In this document: positions 1-9,200 of the stretch, piece by piece
Layout: each line of letters begins with the position of its first letter
How positions within the stretch are numbered: the first letter of the stretch is position 1
DNA from: Butyricicoccus_B sp017886875
GTDB taxonomy: Bacteria; Bacillota; Clostridia; Oscillospirales; Butyricicoccaceae
DNA length: 64,000 nt
Direction: 5' to 3'
Assembly (NCBI GenBank): GCA_963931655.1
Contig: OZ007036.1
Span: 1,612,001 to 1,676,000 of the forward strand
The notes under the pieces: generated by a model
Databases searched by the model: none
The model's input: only the letters and a program-made list of their open reading frames with translations
Told to the model about the DNA's origin: nothing
Position numbers and translations under genes: made by a program

Positions 1-883
1 TTTTGCACTTGATAAAGCCGATTTAATTTTAGCTATTGGTGCAAGATTTTCTGATAGAGTTGCAACTGACCCTGATAGATTTGCACCAAATGCAAAGATT
101 ATTCATGTAGATATAGATGCTGCTGAAATAAATAAAAATATGCAAACTGATGACTCAGTTGTTATGGACGCAAAAACTTTCCTAACTAATATTTTGCCAT
201 ATGTCAAGGAGAATAAGCATACTGAATGGTTAGAGCAAATTAAACAGTGGAAGGAAAAGCTTGACTATCGTCCAAAAGATGATGACAGTGTGTTAAAACC
301 ACATCAGATTATGGGTGTTATTTCCGATATGGTTGGAGAAGATGCTATTATTGTAACTGATGTTGGTCAACATCAAATGTGGGCAGCTCAATATTCAAAA
401 AGAAATAAAATCCGTCATTTCTTAACTTCTGGCGGTCTTGGCACAATGGGCTATGGTTATGGTGCTGCAATCGGTGCTAAAATGGCTCAGCCTAATAAAA
501 GGGTTATCCATATAACTGGTGATGGTTCATTCCATATGAACTTAAATGAGCTTTGTACATCAGTTTCTTATAATTTACCTATTATCACTGTTGTTATGAA
601 TAATAGAGTTTTAGGTATGGTTCGTCAGTGGCAAACAATGTTCTATAACAAGCATTATTCAGCAACCGACCCAGAGCGTAAAACAGACTATGTAAAACTA
701 GCTGATGCTTTTGGTGCTAATGGTTACCACTGTGAAAACCTAGATGAGTTTAAAGCCGCATTTAAAAAGGCTATGGAAAGCACAGATACACCAAGCTTAA
801 TTGATTGTGCTATAGATAAAGATGAAAGAGTTCTGCCAATGGTTCCAGCTGGCAAATCTGTTCGTGATTTTGTAATTGACTAA
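1..883 (+). CDS. ilvB: Acetolactate synthase large subunit, C-terminal part (5' end outside window)
   Basis: Thiamine-diphosphate enzyme that condenses two pyruvates to acetolactate (or pyruvate with 2-oxobutyrate), the first committed step of valine, leucine and isoleucine synthesis in the cytoplasm. The reading frame is open from base 2, so the gene enters from the left. It begins in the central FAD/nucleotide-fold domain (ALDKADLILAIGARFSDRV) and continues into the C-terminal ThDP domain, with the GDGSFHMNLNEL metal/ThDP-binding motif and a following NN pair. The end VPAGKSVRDFVID is typical of IlvB. The stop lies 10 bases before the ATG of ilvN, so the two subunits are cotranscribed. The promoter and any leader or T-box lie outside the window. 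Confidence 0.96.
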   Translation, partial: FALDKADLILAIGARFSDRVATDPDRFAPNAKIIHVDIDAAEINKNMQTDDSVVMDAKTFLTNILPYVKENKHTEWLEQIKQWKEKLDYRPKDDDSVLKPHQIMGVISDMVGEDAIIVTDVGQHQMWAAQYSKRNKIRHFLTSGGLGTMGYGYGAAIGAKMAQPNKRVIHITGDGSFHMNLNELCTSVSYNLPIITVVMNNRVLGMVRQWQTMFYNKHYSATDPERKTDYVKLADAFGANGYHCENLDEFKAAFKKAMESTDTPSLIDCAIDKDERVLPMVPAGKSVRDFVID

Positions 884-893
884 GGAGGCAAAT

Positions 894-1370
894 ATGCAAA
901 AGTATATATTATCAGTTATTGTAAAAAACAATTCTGGTGTACTGGCAAGAGTCGCAAGCCTTTTTGGTCGTAGAGGTTTTAACATTGACTCACTTACAGT
1001 ATCCGCAACAAGTGACCCAAAGGTTTCAAGAATGTCTATAATTGTTCAAGGTGATGAAAAAATCCTAGAACAAATTATAAAGCAGGTTTCTAAACTTGAG
1101 GAAGTTATTTGGATTGAGCAGCTTTGGGAAGAAGAAAGCTATTGCAGAGAACTTTTATTTGTTAAAATTCAAGCAAGTGATGCTGCTTCAAAAGATAGCA
1201 TAAGAGAAATCGCTGAGGTTTATAATGCTGTTGTTGTTCAAAGTAGCTCAGATAGTATTATTGTTGAACTTACCGAAGTTCCAAGCCGAATTGATGCGTT
1301 TTTAAATGTAATCTCACATTTTCATATTATGGATATGTGCCGTTCAGGCGTAACCGCCATGATGAAATAA
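894..1370 (+). CDS. ilvN: Acetolactate synthase small (regulatory) subunit
   Basis: Regulatory subunit that binds IlvB and confers valine feedback inhibition. The 158-residue product opens with an ACT domain (YILSVIVKNNSGVLARVASL then FGRRGFNIDSLTVS) and has the usual C-terminal small-subunit domain from about residue 80. The frame is open from a TTG at 876 inside ilvB, but the ATG at 894 follows a perfect AAGGAGG at 882-888 and gives the conserved N-terminus, so 894 is the start. Length is normal for the short Firmicute IlvN/IlvH form. The gene sits tightly between ilvB and ilvC. Confidence 0.95.
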   Translation: MQKYILSVIVKNNSGVLARVASLFGRRGFNIDSLTVSATSDPKVSRMSIIVQGDEKILEQIIKQVSKLEEVIWIEQLWEEESYCRELLFVKIQASDAASKDSIREIAEVYNAVVVQSSSDSIIVELTEVPSRIDAFLNVISHFHIMDMCRSGVTAMMK

Positions 1371-1424
1371 TTATATTGCTATATAAAAATTTATATAAAA
1401 CCCATATTTTAGGAGGAAATTAAA

Positions 1425-2420
1425 ATGGTAAACATGTATTATGATGCAGACTGTAATTTGTCTATGCTAGACGGCAAGACCGTTGCAATTTTGGGCTTTG
1501 GCTCTCAGGGTCATGCTCATGCAATGAACCTACACGATTCTGGTGTAGATGTAGTTGTTGGTCTGCGTCCAACCTCTAAGCACGTTGCTAAGGCTGAAGC
1601 TGCTGGTCTAAAGGTTATGAGTCTTGAAGAAGCTGCTAAGGCTGGTGACATCATTATGATGCTGCTACCAGACGAGCTACAGGCTGATATTTACAAGGAA
1701 GTAGTAGCTCCACATCTTACTACTGGTAAGTGCCTAGCGTTCGCTCATGGTTTTAATATTCATTACAAGCAAATTATCCCACCAGCTGATGTTGACGTTA
1801 TTATGATTGCTCCAAAGGCTCCAGGTCATACTGTTCGTCGTACATATGTAGAGGGAAAGGGTATTCCAGACCTAGTATGTGTTCATCAAAATGCTACTGG
1901 TAAGGCTATGGACATCGCTTTAGCTTATGCTGCTGGTATCGGCGGCGGTCGTGCAGGTATCCTAGAGTCTACTTTCCGTGTAGAAACAGAAACCGACCTA
2001 TTCGGTGAGCAGGCTGTTCTATGTGGCGGTGTTTGTGAGCTAATGAAGGCTGGTTTTGAAACTCTAGTTGAAGCTGGTTATGCTCCAGAAAACGCTTATT
2101 TTGAATGTGTACATGAAATGAAGTTAATCGTTGACCTAATCAATGAAGGCGGCTTTGCTAAGATGCGTTACTCCATTTCTGATACTGCTGAATATGGCGA
2201 TTACCGCACTGGTAAGCGTATCATTACCGAGGAAACTCGTAAGGAAATGAAGAAAATCCTAAGAGAAATTCAGGACGGTACTTTTGCTTCTGAATGGATT
2301 CAGGAGAACCGTGCAGGCGGTCGTGCTAAGTTCCTTGCTACTCGTCAGGTTGAAGCTGAAAGCGAGCTTGAAGAAGTTGGTAAGAAACTGCGTGGCATGA
2401 TGAGCTGGTTAAAGAAGTAA
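1425..2420 (+). CDS. ilvC: Ketol-acid reductoisomerase
   Basis: NADPH- and Mg-dependent enzyme converting acetolactate to 2,3-dihydroxyisovalerate. The 331-residue length is that of class I IlvC. The N-terminal Rossmann domain carries GFGSQGHAHAMNL near residue 25. The C-terminal knotted helical domain holds the acidic metal ligands (ETDLFGEQAVLCGG, and later the FECVHEMK segment). The start ATG follows AGGAGGAAAT at 1411-1420. A strong hairpin terminator follows directly, so ilvC probably ends most transcripts that enter from ilvB. Codon choice here looks more selective than in the flanking genes, as expected for an abundant enzyme. Confidence 0.97.
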   Translation: MVNMYYDADCNLSMLDGKTVAILGFGSQGHAHAMNLHDSGVDVVVGLRPTSKHVAKAEAAGLKVMSLEEAAKAGDIIMMLLPDELQADIYKEVVAPHLTTGKCLAFAHGFNIHYKQIIPPADVDVIMIAPKAPGHTVRRTYVEGKGIPDLVCVHQNATGKAMDIALAYAAGIGGGRAGILESTFRVETETDLFGEQAVLCGGVCELMKAGFETLVEAGYAPENAYFECVHEMKLIVDLINEGGFAKMRYSISDTAEYGDYRTGKRIITEETRKEMKKILREIQDGTFASEWIQENRAGGRAKFLATRQVEAESELEEVGKKLRGMMSWLKK

Positions 2421-2429
2421 TAATATTAA

Positions 2430-2465
2430 GAAACGCCCGCCCAGCGGTGGGCGTTTCATTTTTTA
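2430..2465 (+). terminator. Intrinsic terminator between ilvC and ilvD
   Basis: A 12-bp stem (2430-2441 with 2447-2458, one G-U pair) closes a five-base loop and is followed by an A then a run of T. It lies inside the apparent ilv operon, immediately ahead of the ilvD ribosome site. It should therefore reduce or condition ilvD expression. Confidence 0.85.
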
Positions 2466-2483
2466 TATAAGGAGGAATGAAAA

Positions 2484-4148
2484 ATGCCTAAAAGAAGTGA
2501 TAATATCACCGCAGGTGCAGAGCGTATGCCTAACCGTTCATTGCTTCGTGCTTGTGGTTTAACTGATGAAGAATTATCCCGCCCAATTATTGGTGTAGTT
2601 TCCGCATATTCTGAAATTATCCCTGGACATATTAATCTTGATAAAATTGCAGATGCTGCTAAAGCTGGCGTGCGTATGGCAGGTGGTACACCTGTACTTG
2701 TACCAGCTATAGGTGTTTGTGATGGTATCGCTATGGGACATATCGGCATGAAATACTCACTGGCTTCTCGTGAGCTTATCGCAGATAGCGTGGAAACACT
2801 TGCTCAAGCTCATCAGCTTGACGGTTTAGTGCTAATTCCTAACTGTGATAAAATCGTACCAGGTATGCTTATGGCTGCTGCTCGTCTTAATATCCCATCA
2901 ATCTTAATTTCTGGTGGACCTATGCTCGCAGGTCATTTTGGTGGTGAAGAAGTTTCACTTTCCAAGACATTTGAAGCTGTTGGTGCATATAAAGCTGGTA
3001 TGATGGACGATAAGACTTTCTATGAGGCTGAATGTAACTCTTGCCCAGGTTGTGGTTCTTGTGCAGGTATGTACACTGCTAACTCTATGAACTGTCTATC
3101 TGAAGCTATTGGTATGGCTTTACCAGGAAATGGCACAACCCCAGCAGTATCAGCAGCTCGTATTCATCTTGCAAAACATGCAGGTATGAAGATTATGGAG
3201 CTTGTTGAAAAGGATATTAAGCCAAGAGATATTTTAACAGAAAAGGCATTTGTCAATGCATTATGCTGTGAAATGGCTATCGGCTGTTCCACCAACTCTG
3301 TACTTCACTTATTGGCTATTGCAAATGAAGCAGAAGTACCTTTAAAACTGGAAACTCTAAATGAGATTTCTGCAAAAGTGCCTAATATCTGTCATCTTGC
3401 ACCAGCAGGACCACACCATATCGAGCAGCTTTATGCAGCGGGTGGTGTGCCAGCTATTATGCATGAGCTTACAAAGCGTAATCTGCTTGACACTTCTCTT
3501 ATCACTTGTACAGGTAAAACTGTTGGTGAAAACCTTGAGGGTGTTGTTAATAAAAATCCTGAAGTTGTTAGACCTATTGAAAATCCATACTCTGAAACAG
3601 GCGGAATTGCTGTGCTTTGGGGTAATATTGCAAAAAACGGCTGTGTAGTTAAGCGTTCAGCGGTAGCGGCTGAAATGATGGTACATGAAGGTCCTGCAAG
3701 AGTATTTGACAGCGAAGAAGATGCAATCGCTGCTATTTATGGCGGTAAGATTAACAAGGGTGATGTTGTAATTATTCGCTATGAAGGACCTAAGGGTGGC
3801 CCTGGTATGCGTGAAATGCTAAACCCAACTTCTGCTCTGGCAGGTATGAAACTGGACAAGGACGTTGCACTGATTACAGATGGACGTTTTTCTGGTGCAT
3901 CTCGTGGTGCATCTATCGGTCATGTATCTCCAGAAGCTGCCGCAGGTGGTGAAATCGGTCTTGTAGAGGAAGGAGATATTATCTCTATTGATATTCCAAA
4001 CAGCAAGGTAAATGTTAAGTTATCTGATGAAGAACTTGCAAAACGTAAGGCTGAATGGAAACAACCTGAGCCAAAAGTTAAATTTGGTTGGTTAAATCGC
4101 TATTCAAGACTTGTAACCTCAGCAGACCAAGGTGCTATTTTAAGATAA
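2484..4148 (+). CDS. ilvD: Dihydroxy-acid dehydratase
   Basis: Iron-sulfur dehydratase that makes 2-oxoisovalerate and 3-methyl-2-oxovalerate from the dihydroxy acids, the step after IlvC. The 554 residues match the family length. Cluster and Mg-binding cysteines are visible in CNSCPGCGSCAGMYTANSM (about residue 185) and in an early VLIPNCDKIVPGM segment. The C-terminal domain contains GPKGGPGMREM and TDGRFSGASRG. The start ATG is preceded by AAGGAGG. There is no clear separate promoter in the short gap after ilvC, so expression probably relies on read-through of the intervening terminator. Confidence 0.97.
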   Translation: MPKRSDNITAGAERMPNRSLLRACGLTDEELSRPIIGVVSAYSEIIPGHINLDKIADAAKAGVRMAGGTPVLVPAIGVCDGIAMGHIGMKYSLASRELIADSVETLAQAHQLDGLVLIPNCDKIVPGMLMAAARLNIPSILISGGPMLAGHFGGEEVSLSKTFEAVGAYKAGMMDDKTFYEAECNSCPGCGSCAGMYTANSMNCLSEAIGMALPGNGTTPAVSAARIHLAKHAGMKIMELVEKDIKPRDILTEKAFVNALCCEMAIGCSTNSVLHLLAIANEAEVPLKLETLNEISAKVPNICHLAPAGPHHIEQLYAAGGVPAIMHELTKRNLLDTSLITCTGKTVGENLEGVVNKNPEVVRPIENPYSETGGIAVLWGNIAKNGCVVKRSAVAAEMMVHEGPARVFDSEEDAIAAIYGGKINKGDVVIIRYEGPKGGPGMREMLNPTSALAGMKLDKDVALITDGRFSGASRGASIGHVSPEAAAGGEIGLVEEGDIISIDIPNSKVNVKLSDEELAKRKAEWKQPEPKVKFGWLNRYSRLVTSADQGAILR

Positions 4149-4155
4149 TAAAATC

Positions 4156-4188
4156 AAAAGCGAGCTTTGAAAGCTCGCTTTTTTTTAC
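4156..4188. terminator. Bidirectional terminator between ilvD and ygiQ
   Basis: A perfect 12-bp stem (4156-4167 with 4171-4182) with a three-base loop is followed by eight or more T on the plus strand and by a T-rich tract on the minus strand. It separates two convergent genes and should stop both. Confidence 0.9.
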
Positions 4189-6074
4189 TTTTTCTTTTTA
4201 GGTTTTGCCCAACCTTTTTTACGAGGTTTAGAATTTGTGCTAGTTTTTTTATGTTTTATAACAGGTACTTTTTCTCCTCTTGCTGGACGAATTAAGCACT
4301 CTTTGCCAAAACCAATTAAATCTTCTCGACCAGCTTTTTTTAGTGCAGCTATTATAATAGGTCGTTTATCCGTTCTACGCCATTGAAGTAACGCTCTTTG
4401 CATTGCTTTTTCTTCTGCTGTTTTTGCTACATATACAGGTTTCATTGTGCGTGGGTCAATTTCTGTATAATACATTGCAGTTGAAAGTGTACCTGGGGTA
4501 GGGTAGAAGTCTTGTACTTGTTCTGGACAATAGCCAATTTTATTTAAATATTCGGCAAGTAAAATTGCATCATCAAGTGTAGCTCCAGGGTGAGATGACA
4601 TTAAATATGGCACTAAATATTGTTTTTTTCCTAGCTTTTCATTGATTTTTGTATAACGTTCTCTAAACTTTTCATATATAGAAAATGATGGTTTGCCCAT
4701 ATAATAAAGTGCATTATCACTCATATGTTCAGGTGCAACTTTAAGCTGTCCAGAAATATGATGTTTTACAAGTTCGGTGAAAAACTCATCATTATTATCT
4801 GCCATCATATAGTCATATCTAAGACCAGAACGCACAAAAACCTTTTTTATACCGTCAATTTCACGGAGTTTGCGTAAAAGTGATAAATAGTCTGTATGGT
4901 CTGCTTCAAGCTGTGAACAAGCTTTAGGAAATAAACAGCGTTTATTTACACAAAGACCATGTTTTTCTTGTTTTTTACAAGATGGGAAACGGAAATTTGC
5001 AGTAGGTCCTCCAACATCATGTATATAGCCTTTAAAATCTGGGTGTTTAGCTATCTGTTTAGCTTCATTTATAACTGAGTCATGTGAACGGGCGGAAATA
5101 TATCTTCCTTGATGGAAAGCAAGTGCACAGAAATTACATGCACCAAAACAACCTCTATTATGAATAATAGAAAATTGTACTTCTTTTATTGCAGGTACTC
5201 CACCAAGCTTTTCATATGATGGGTGATAAGTTCGCATATAAGGCAAAGCATAAACCTTGTCCATTTCCTCGGTGGTAAGAGGTATTGCAGGTGGATTTTG
5301 CACAAGTATGCGTTTACCATGCTTTTGAAGTATCGCTTTTCCTGTTACATGGTCTGCTTGGTCATATTGTAGTTTTACAGATTTAGCATAAGCTATCTTT
5401 TCAGCTAAAACTTCTTCATAAGATGGACATTCTACACTTTCAAATGGTATTTCTTCATTATTATGAGCAAAATAAGCAACACCTCGAATATTTCGCCAAA
5501 TATCATTCCCTTTTTTGCCCGCTTTCATATTCTTAGCGATTTCTATAATAGAGCGTTCACTCATACCAAACATAAGTGCATCAGCTCCAGAAGATGAAAG
5601 CACACTAGGCATAACTCTATCAGCCCAATAATCATAATGAGCAAAACGACGAAGTGAAGCTTCAAGTCCACCAATAAGCACAGGAGTATCTGGAAAAGCT
5701 TTTCTTGCAAGCATAGAATAAACAGTAACTGCTCTATCTGGACGTTTACCGCCTACACCACCAGCAGTATAGGCATCATCATGTCTACGTTTTTTTGCAG
5801 CGGTATAATGAGCAACCATTGAGTCAATATTACCTGCATTTATTAAAACAGCATAACGAGGTTTACCCATAGCTAAAAAATCATTTTCATTAGTAAAATT
5901 AGGCTGACTTAAAATGGCAACTTTAAAACCTGCGTTTTCAAGAACTCTTGAAATAATAGCTGTGCCAAAAGAAGGGTGGTCAATATAAGCATCACCAGTA
6001 ACTAAAAGAAAATCGCAGTAATACCAACCACGGTTTTCCATATCTTCACGGGAAATAGGTAGAAAATCAAACAT
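4185..6074 (-). CDS. YgiQ-family radical SAM protein
   Basis: Radical S-adenosylmethionine enzyme of the YgiQ (UPF0313) family; the reaction is not established. The 629-residue product has an N-terminal cobalamin-binding-like Rossmann region and a core radical SAM domain with the CxxxCxxC cluster motif in HNRGCFGACNFCALAFHQGR (about residue 310). A second cysteine group follows (residues 365-385). The C-terminal tail is very lysine-rich. The ATG is preceded by GAGG seven bases upstream. The gene is monocistronic on the minus strand and convergent with ilvD. The family is widespread in anaerobes. Assignment to the family is confident; the function is not known. Confidence 0.93.
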   Translation of the reverse strand: MFDFLPISREDMENRGWYYCDFLLVTGDAYIDHPSFGTAIISRVLENAGFKVAILSQPNFTNENDFLAMGKPRYAVLINAGNIDSMVAHYTAAKKRRHDDAYTAGGVGGKRPDRAVTVYSMLARKAFPDTPVLIGGLEASLRRFAHYDYWADRVMPSVLSSSGADALMFGMSERSIIEIAKNMKAGKKGNDIWRNIRGVAYFAHNNEEIPFESVECPSYEEVLAEKIAYAKSVKLQYDQADHVTGKAILQKHGKRILVQNPPAIPLTTEEMDKVYALPYMRTYHPSYEKLGGVPAIKEVQFSIIHNRGCFGACNFCALAFHQGRYISARSHDSVINEAKQIAKHPDFKGYIHDVGGPTANFRFPSCKKQEKHGLCVNKRCLFPKACSQLEADHTDYLSLLRKLREIDGIKKVFVRSGLRYDYMMADNNDEFFTELVKHHISGQLKVAPEHMSDNALYYMGKPSFSIYEKFRERYTKINEKLGKKQYLVPYLMSSHPGATLDDAILLAEYLNKIGYCPEQVQDFYPTPGTLSTAMYYTEIDPRTMKPVYVAKTAEEKAMQRALLQWRRTDKRPIIIAALKKAGREDLIGFGKECLIRPARGEKVPVIKHKKTSTNSKPRKKGWAKPKKKK

Positions 6075-6164
6075 AAATTAACCTCAAATCTAATAATCAC
6101 GAAACTTATATACTTCAAAAGATTATATCACACTGAAATACTATTTAAAATGGTTGATTTCGAC

Positions 6165-6203
6165 AAAAAGAAAAACAGGAAGCTTTTGGGCTTCCTGTTT
6201 TAA
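6165..6203 (-). terminator. Terminator downstream of the large SLH protein gene
   Basis: A perfect 12-bp stem (6172-6183 with 6190-6201) with a six-base loop. Read on the minus strand it is followed by a T run. It lies 20 bases past the stop codon of the minus-strand gene. Confidence 0.88.
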
Positions 6204-6220
6204 TAATAGTGTTTAATTTT

Positions 6221-9200
6221 CTACTCATCTAATTCAGACGTTAGTCCATTATATTTACCACCATTTATAACAGCATCTAGTTTTCCATTTTTATCTTCTA
6301 CAATTTTAATGGAAATGGAACCACGTGCGATACCAGTTTCAGAACAAATTAATGATTCATATCCCTTTTGGATTGGAATAATAGAGAAATCTGTATTTTT
6401 TATAGAATTTTTAATTAAAACGGTTATTGTTCGTGGTGTTACATCTTTTATTTCAGCAGTTGAGCCATCAATTGGTGAACTATATAGTATATCAGTAGAA
6501 AAGTCTTTAAACAAATTATAAGGTTTGGTTTGAGGAGGAATTGTATTAGGTTTTCTTAAATATATATCTGAATTAAATTCAATAGTAACACTAACGTTGA
6601 TAGTATCATCAGTAATATCATATATTCGTTCTGTTACATTGATGATTTTAGGACCTTCATTATCATGTTTGCTGATACCTTCAACCATTGCAAATACAGG
6701 TTCGCCACCTAATTCATTTTGAGCAGCTACAAACATAACATATATAGTGTCTTTAACAAGTTGTTCAGGGTCAACTACGTTATTTACTGCAGGTTCAGTT
6801 GAAGTTGCAGACATGACCTTAGTACCAGATTGTGCAGGTGCTGGATTACCACTTTGTGGAGCAGATAGTAAATTCCATAATCTTTGTTTATCTTCAGTTG
6901 AAGCCAAATGTATGGTGCCATCTCTAATAGCATCTATAACTTTTTTTGGTTTATCATTAATAGTAAATTCTTCATCAAAGATAGAAGGATAACTATACTG
7001 ATTGTAAGGATAAAGTTTCCAGTAAGTGTTAGCAGAAACAGCATCTTCACCCGCTTTAGGTTCAATACGATATATTGCACTTGAACCATTTGCTTCGGCT
7101 GTAAGCACAGGTGAATATACATCGCCAGTTTCAAATGTATAAACCATTACGCTAGATGGGTCTTTGTAAGAACCCTTTAAAACAAAGTAAATATAATATT
7201 TACTATTTGGTTCAAGGTCTTCAACTTTAAAACTAGCAAGACCAGTGCCACTATATTCAATCTTACCAGAGCGATATCCATCAGCGGTTGAGTAACTTGA
7301 TGGGTTCATAATATTTTGTGTTGAAGGAGTTACAATATGGTGATTACGTTCTTTACCAAGCAATTTTTTTTCAAATTCGCCTGCATCTTTTGTACCAATA
7401 TCAAATTCCGACCAATCATTTTTTTCTTCATTTCCAGTATATCCAGTTTCATAAGTTGGTTTTAAGCGGTTTTCAGGTGCAACAACATAATAAAGCTCAC
7501 CTTCACGGTCTAGCATAAAGTTTATTTTTGTTATAGAGTCACCCGCTTGAGCTTGTGGATATTGTTGTTTAAATTGAGGTGCAGACTGATTTACACGAAC
7601 TATTTTCAAATTAAAGTCAGTAGGATTACCAATAGAAGATACTTCCTGTGAACTTATTGCATTATTTAAATCAGCAGCACTTACAGAACCACCTTGTGAT
7701 AAGTTATTTAGTGCAAGAGGAGAACCAGAAATACAGAAAATTTTAAGATTAACAGTAGCATTCCATTTATCAGAATCTGGAATTAGATTTATAGATTTAA
7801 GTTTTATTGCATACTCAAATCCTTCTTCTGGAAAATCTACTACATGTTTGTATGTATCTGATGTTAAACCTTCGGCATAGTTAAGGCTTAGAGCAGTCCA
7901 ATCACCAGAAGTATGAGTTATACTAAATGTTGTATTGTTATCTTTAGAATTTTTGACTACTTCCCATTTTGAACCACTTTTTCTTTCTCTACGATATACT
8001 TCAAAAGAGATGGTAGTATCAGAAGCTATAAGAACATCATAACGAGCTTCTTTAGAAGCATTTTGTGTACTATTAGCATAAGGAATCATTGAGAAAGATG
8101 TATCAACAGATACGTCTTGGCTAGTGCCGACATCAGCAGATGGAATTGATATTGTTGTAGTTTCGTTTAAGTCAATCTGTGCATCAAGCGTTCTAAACTC
8201 ATCAGCTAGAGTATTTGCAGGCATAAGATTATTAGATGAGTCTTTAATTTGGTTTAAAGTAAATTGATAAGTTGTACCACTTAATAGATTTAATGCTTTT
8301 GATTTAAATGTTACTTCTGTGTATCCATCTTCTGTTAAACGTACATTTATATAGTCTTTGAAGTCAGTGGTGCCAAGCTCAATTGGAACCACTTGTTGAG
8401 TAGAATCTGGAATATCAAGATTTCTTAGTACAAACATTTCTTTGATTAAATCAGCAAGAGAAAAGTTCTTTTTATCAGATGTAGTAAGAATGGTAGTCGT
8501 GATGTTATCAGTTTCATTAAACATCTCATAGAGAGATTTACTATTTCTTTGGTTGTAGATATCTTCATCAAAAACTAATGTTACATCAGTATCTGCAAGA
8601 GGTACACCTTTATCATTTGCAAGTGAGAATTTTTGCTCAATAAGTTTAGGTGCAGAGCTGTCAAGAGTTTTTGCATTAGTTATAATTTTGATTTCTGAAA
8701 GATTGCCATGCTCATCTTCTGCTACAAAATAGATATCATAAGCAGTTTCGGCTTCAAGACCAGAGAAACTAATGCTTTTAATTGCATCTTCATTTGTAGA
8801 AACAGAGCCACTCTTTAAGGCATACATACCGCCTTTAATTTGATTTTTATAGTATAATTCTAATTTTTCAGCATCATTTGGGTTATTAGGGTCAAGAGCT
8901 GGGTCAGGTACAGGGTAGTCAGTACCACGTTTTACTAGAGCCCAATATACTTTACCATCTTCATTTATAGCAGCTTCACCAGTAAGTTTTTTAGCTTCAA
9001 TTTTTGAAATTCTAGGATAATTAGTTAAAAATTCTGGAGGAGTGCGGTCAGCTGTTGTGACAGTAACTTTTTTAATTGTAGAATCATTAATGCCATCAGA
9101 TAAGAAGAAATAAACATCATAATCGGTATATTCCTTTAGTGCATTAGATGCATTTGCCAAAATATTACCCATAGTTATACTTTCTTCTTCGCTCTTTGTC

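Noticed and set aside
2456..2749. Minus-strand frame opposite the start of ilvD
   Set aside because: It lies wholly in a conserved gene and its terminator, has no ribosome site, and shows no recognisable protein pattern.
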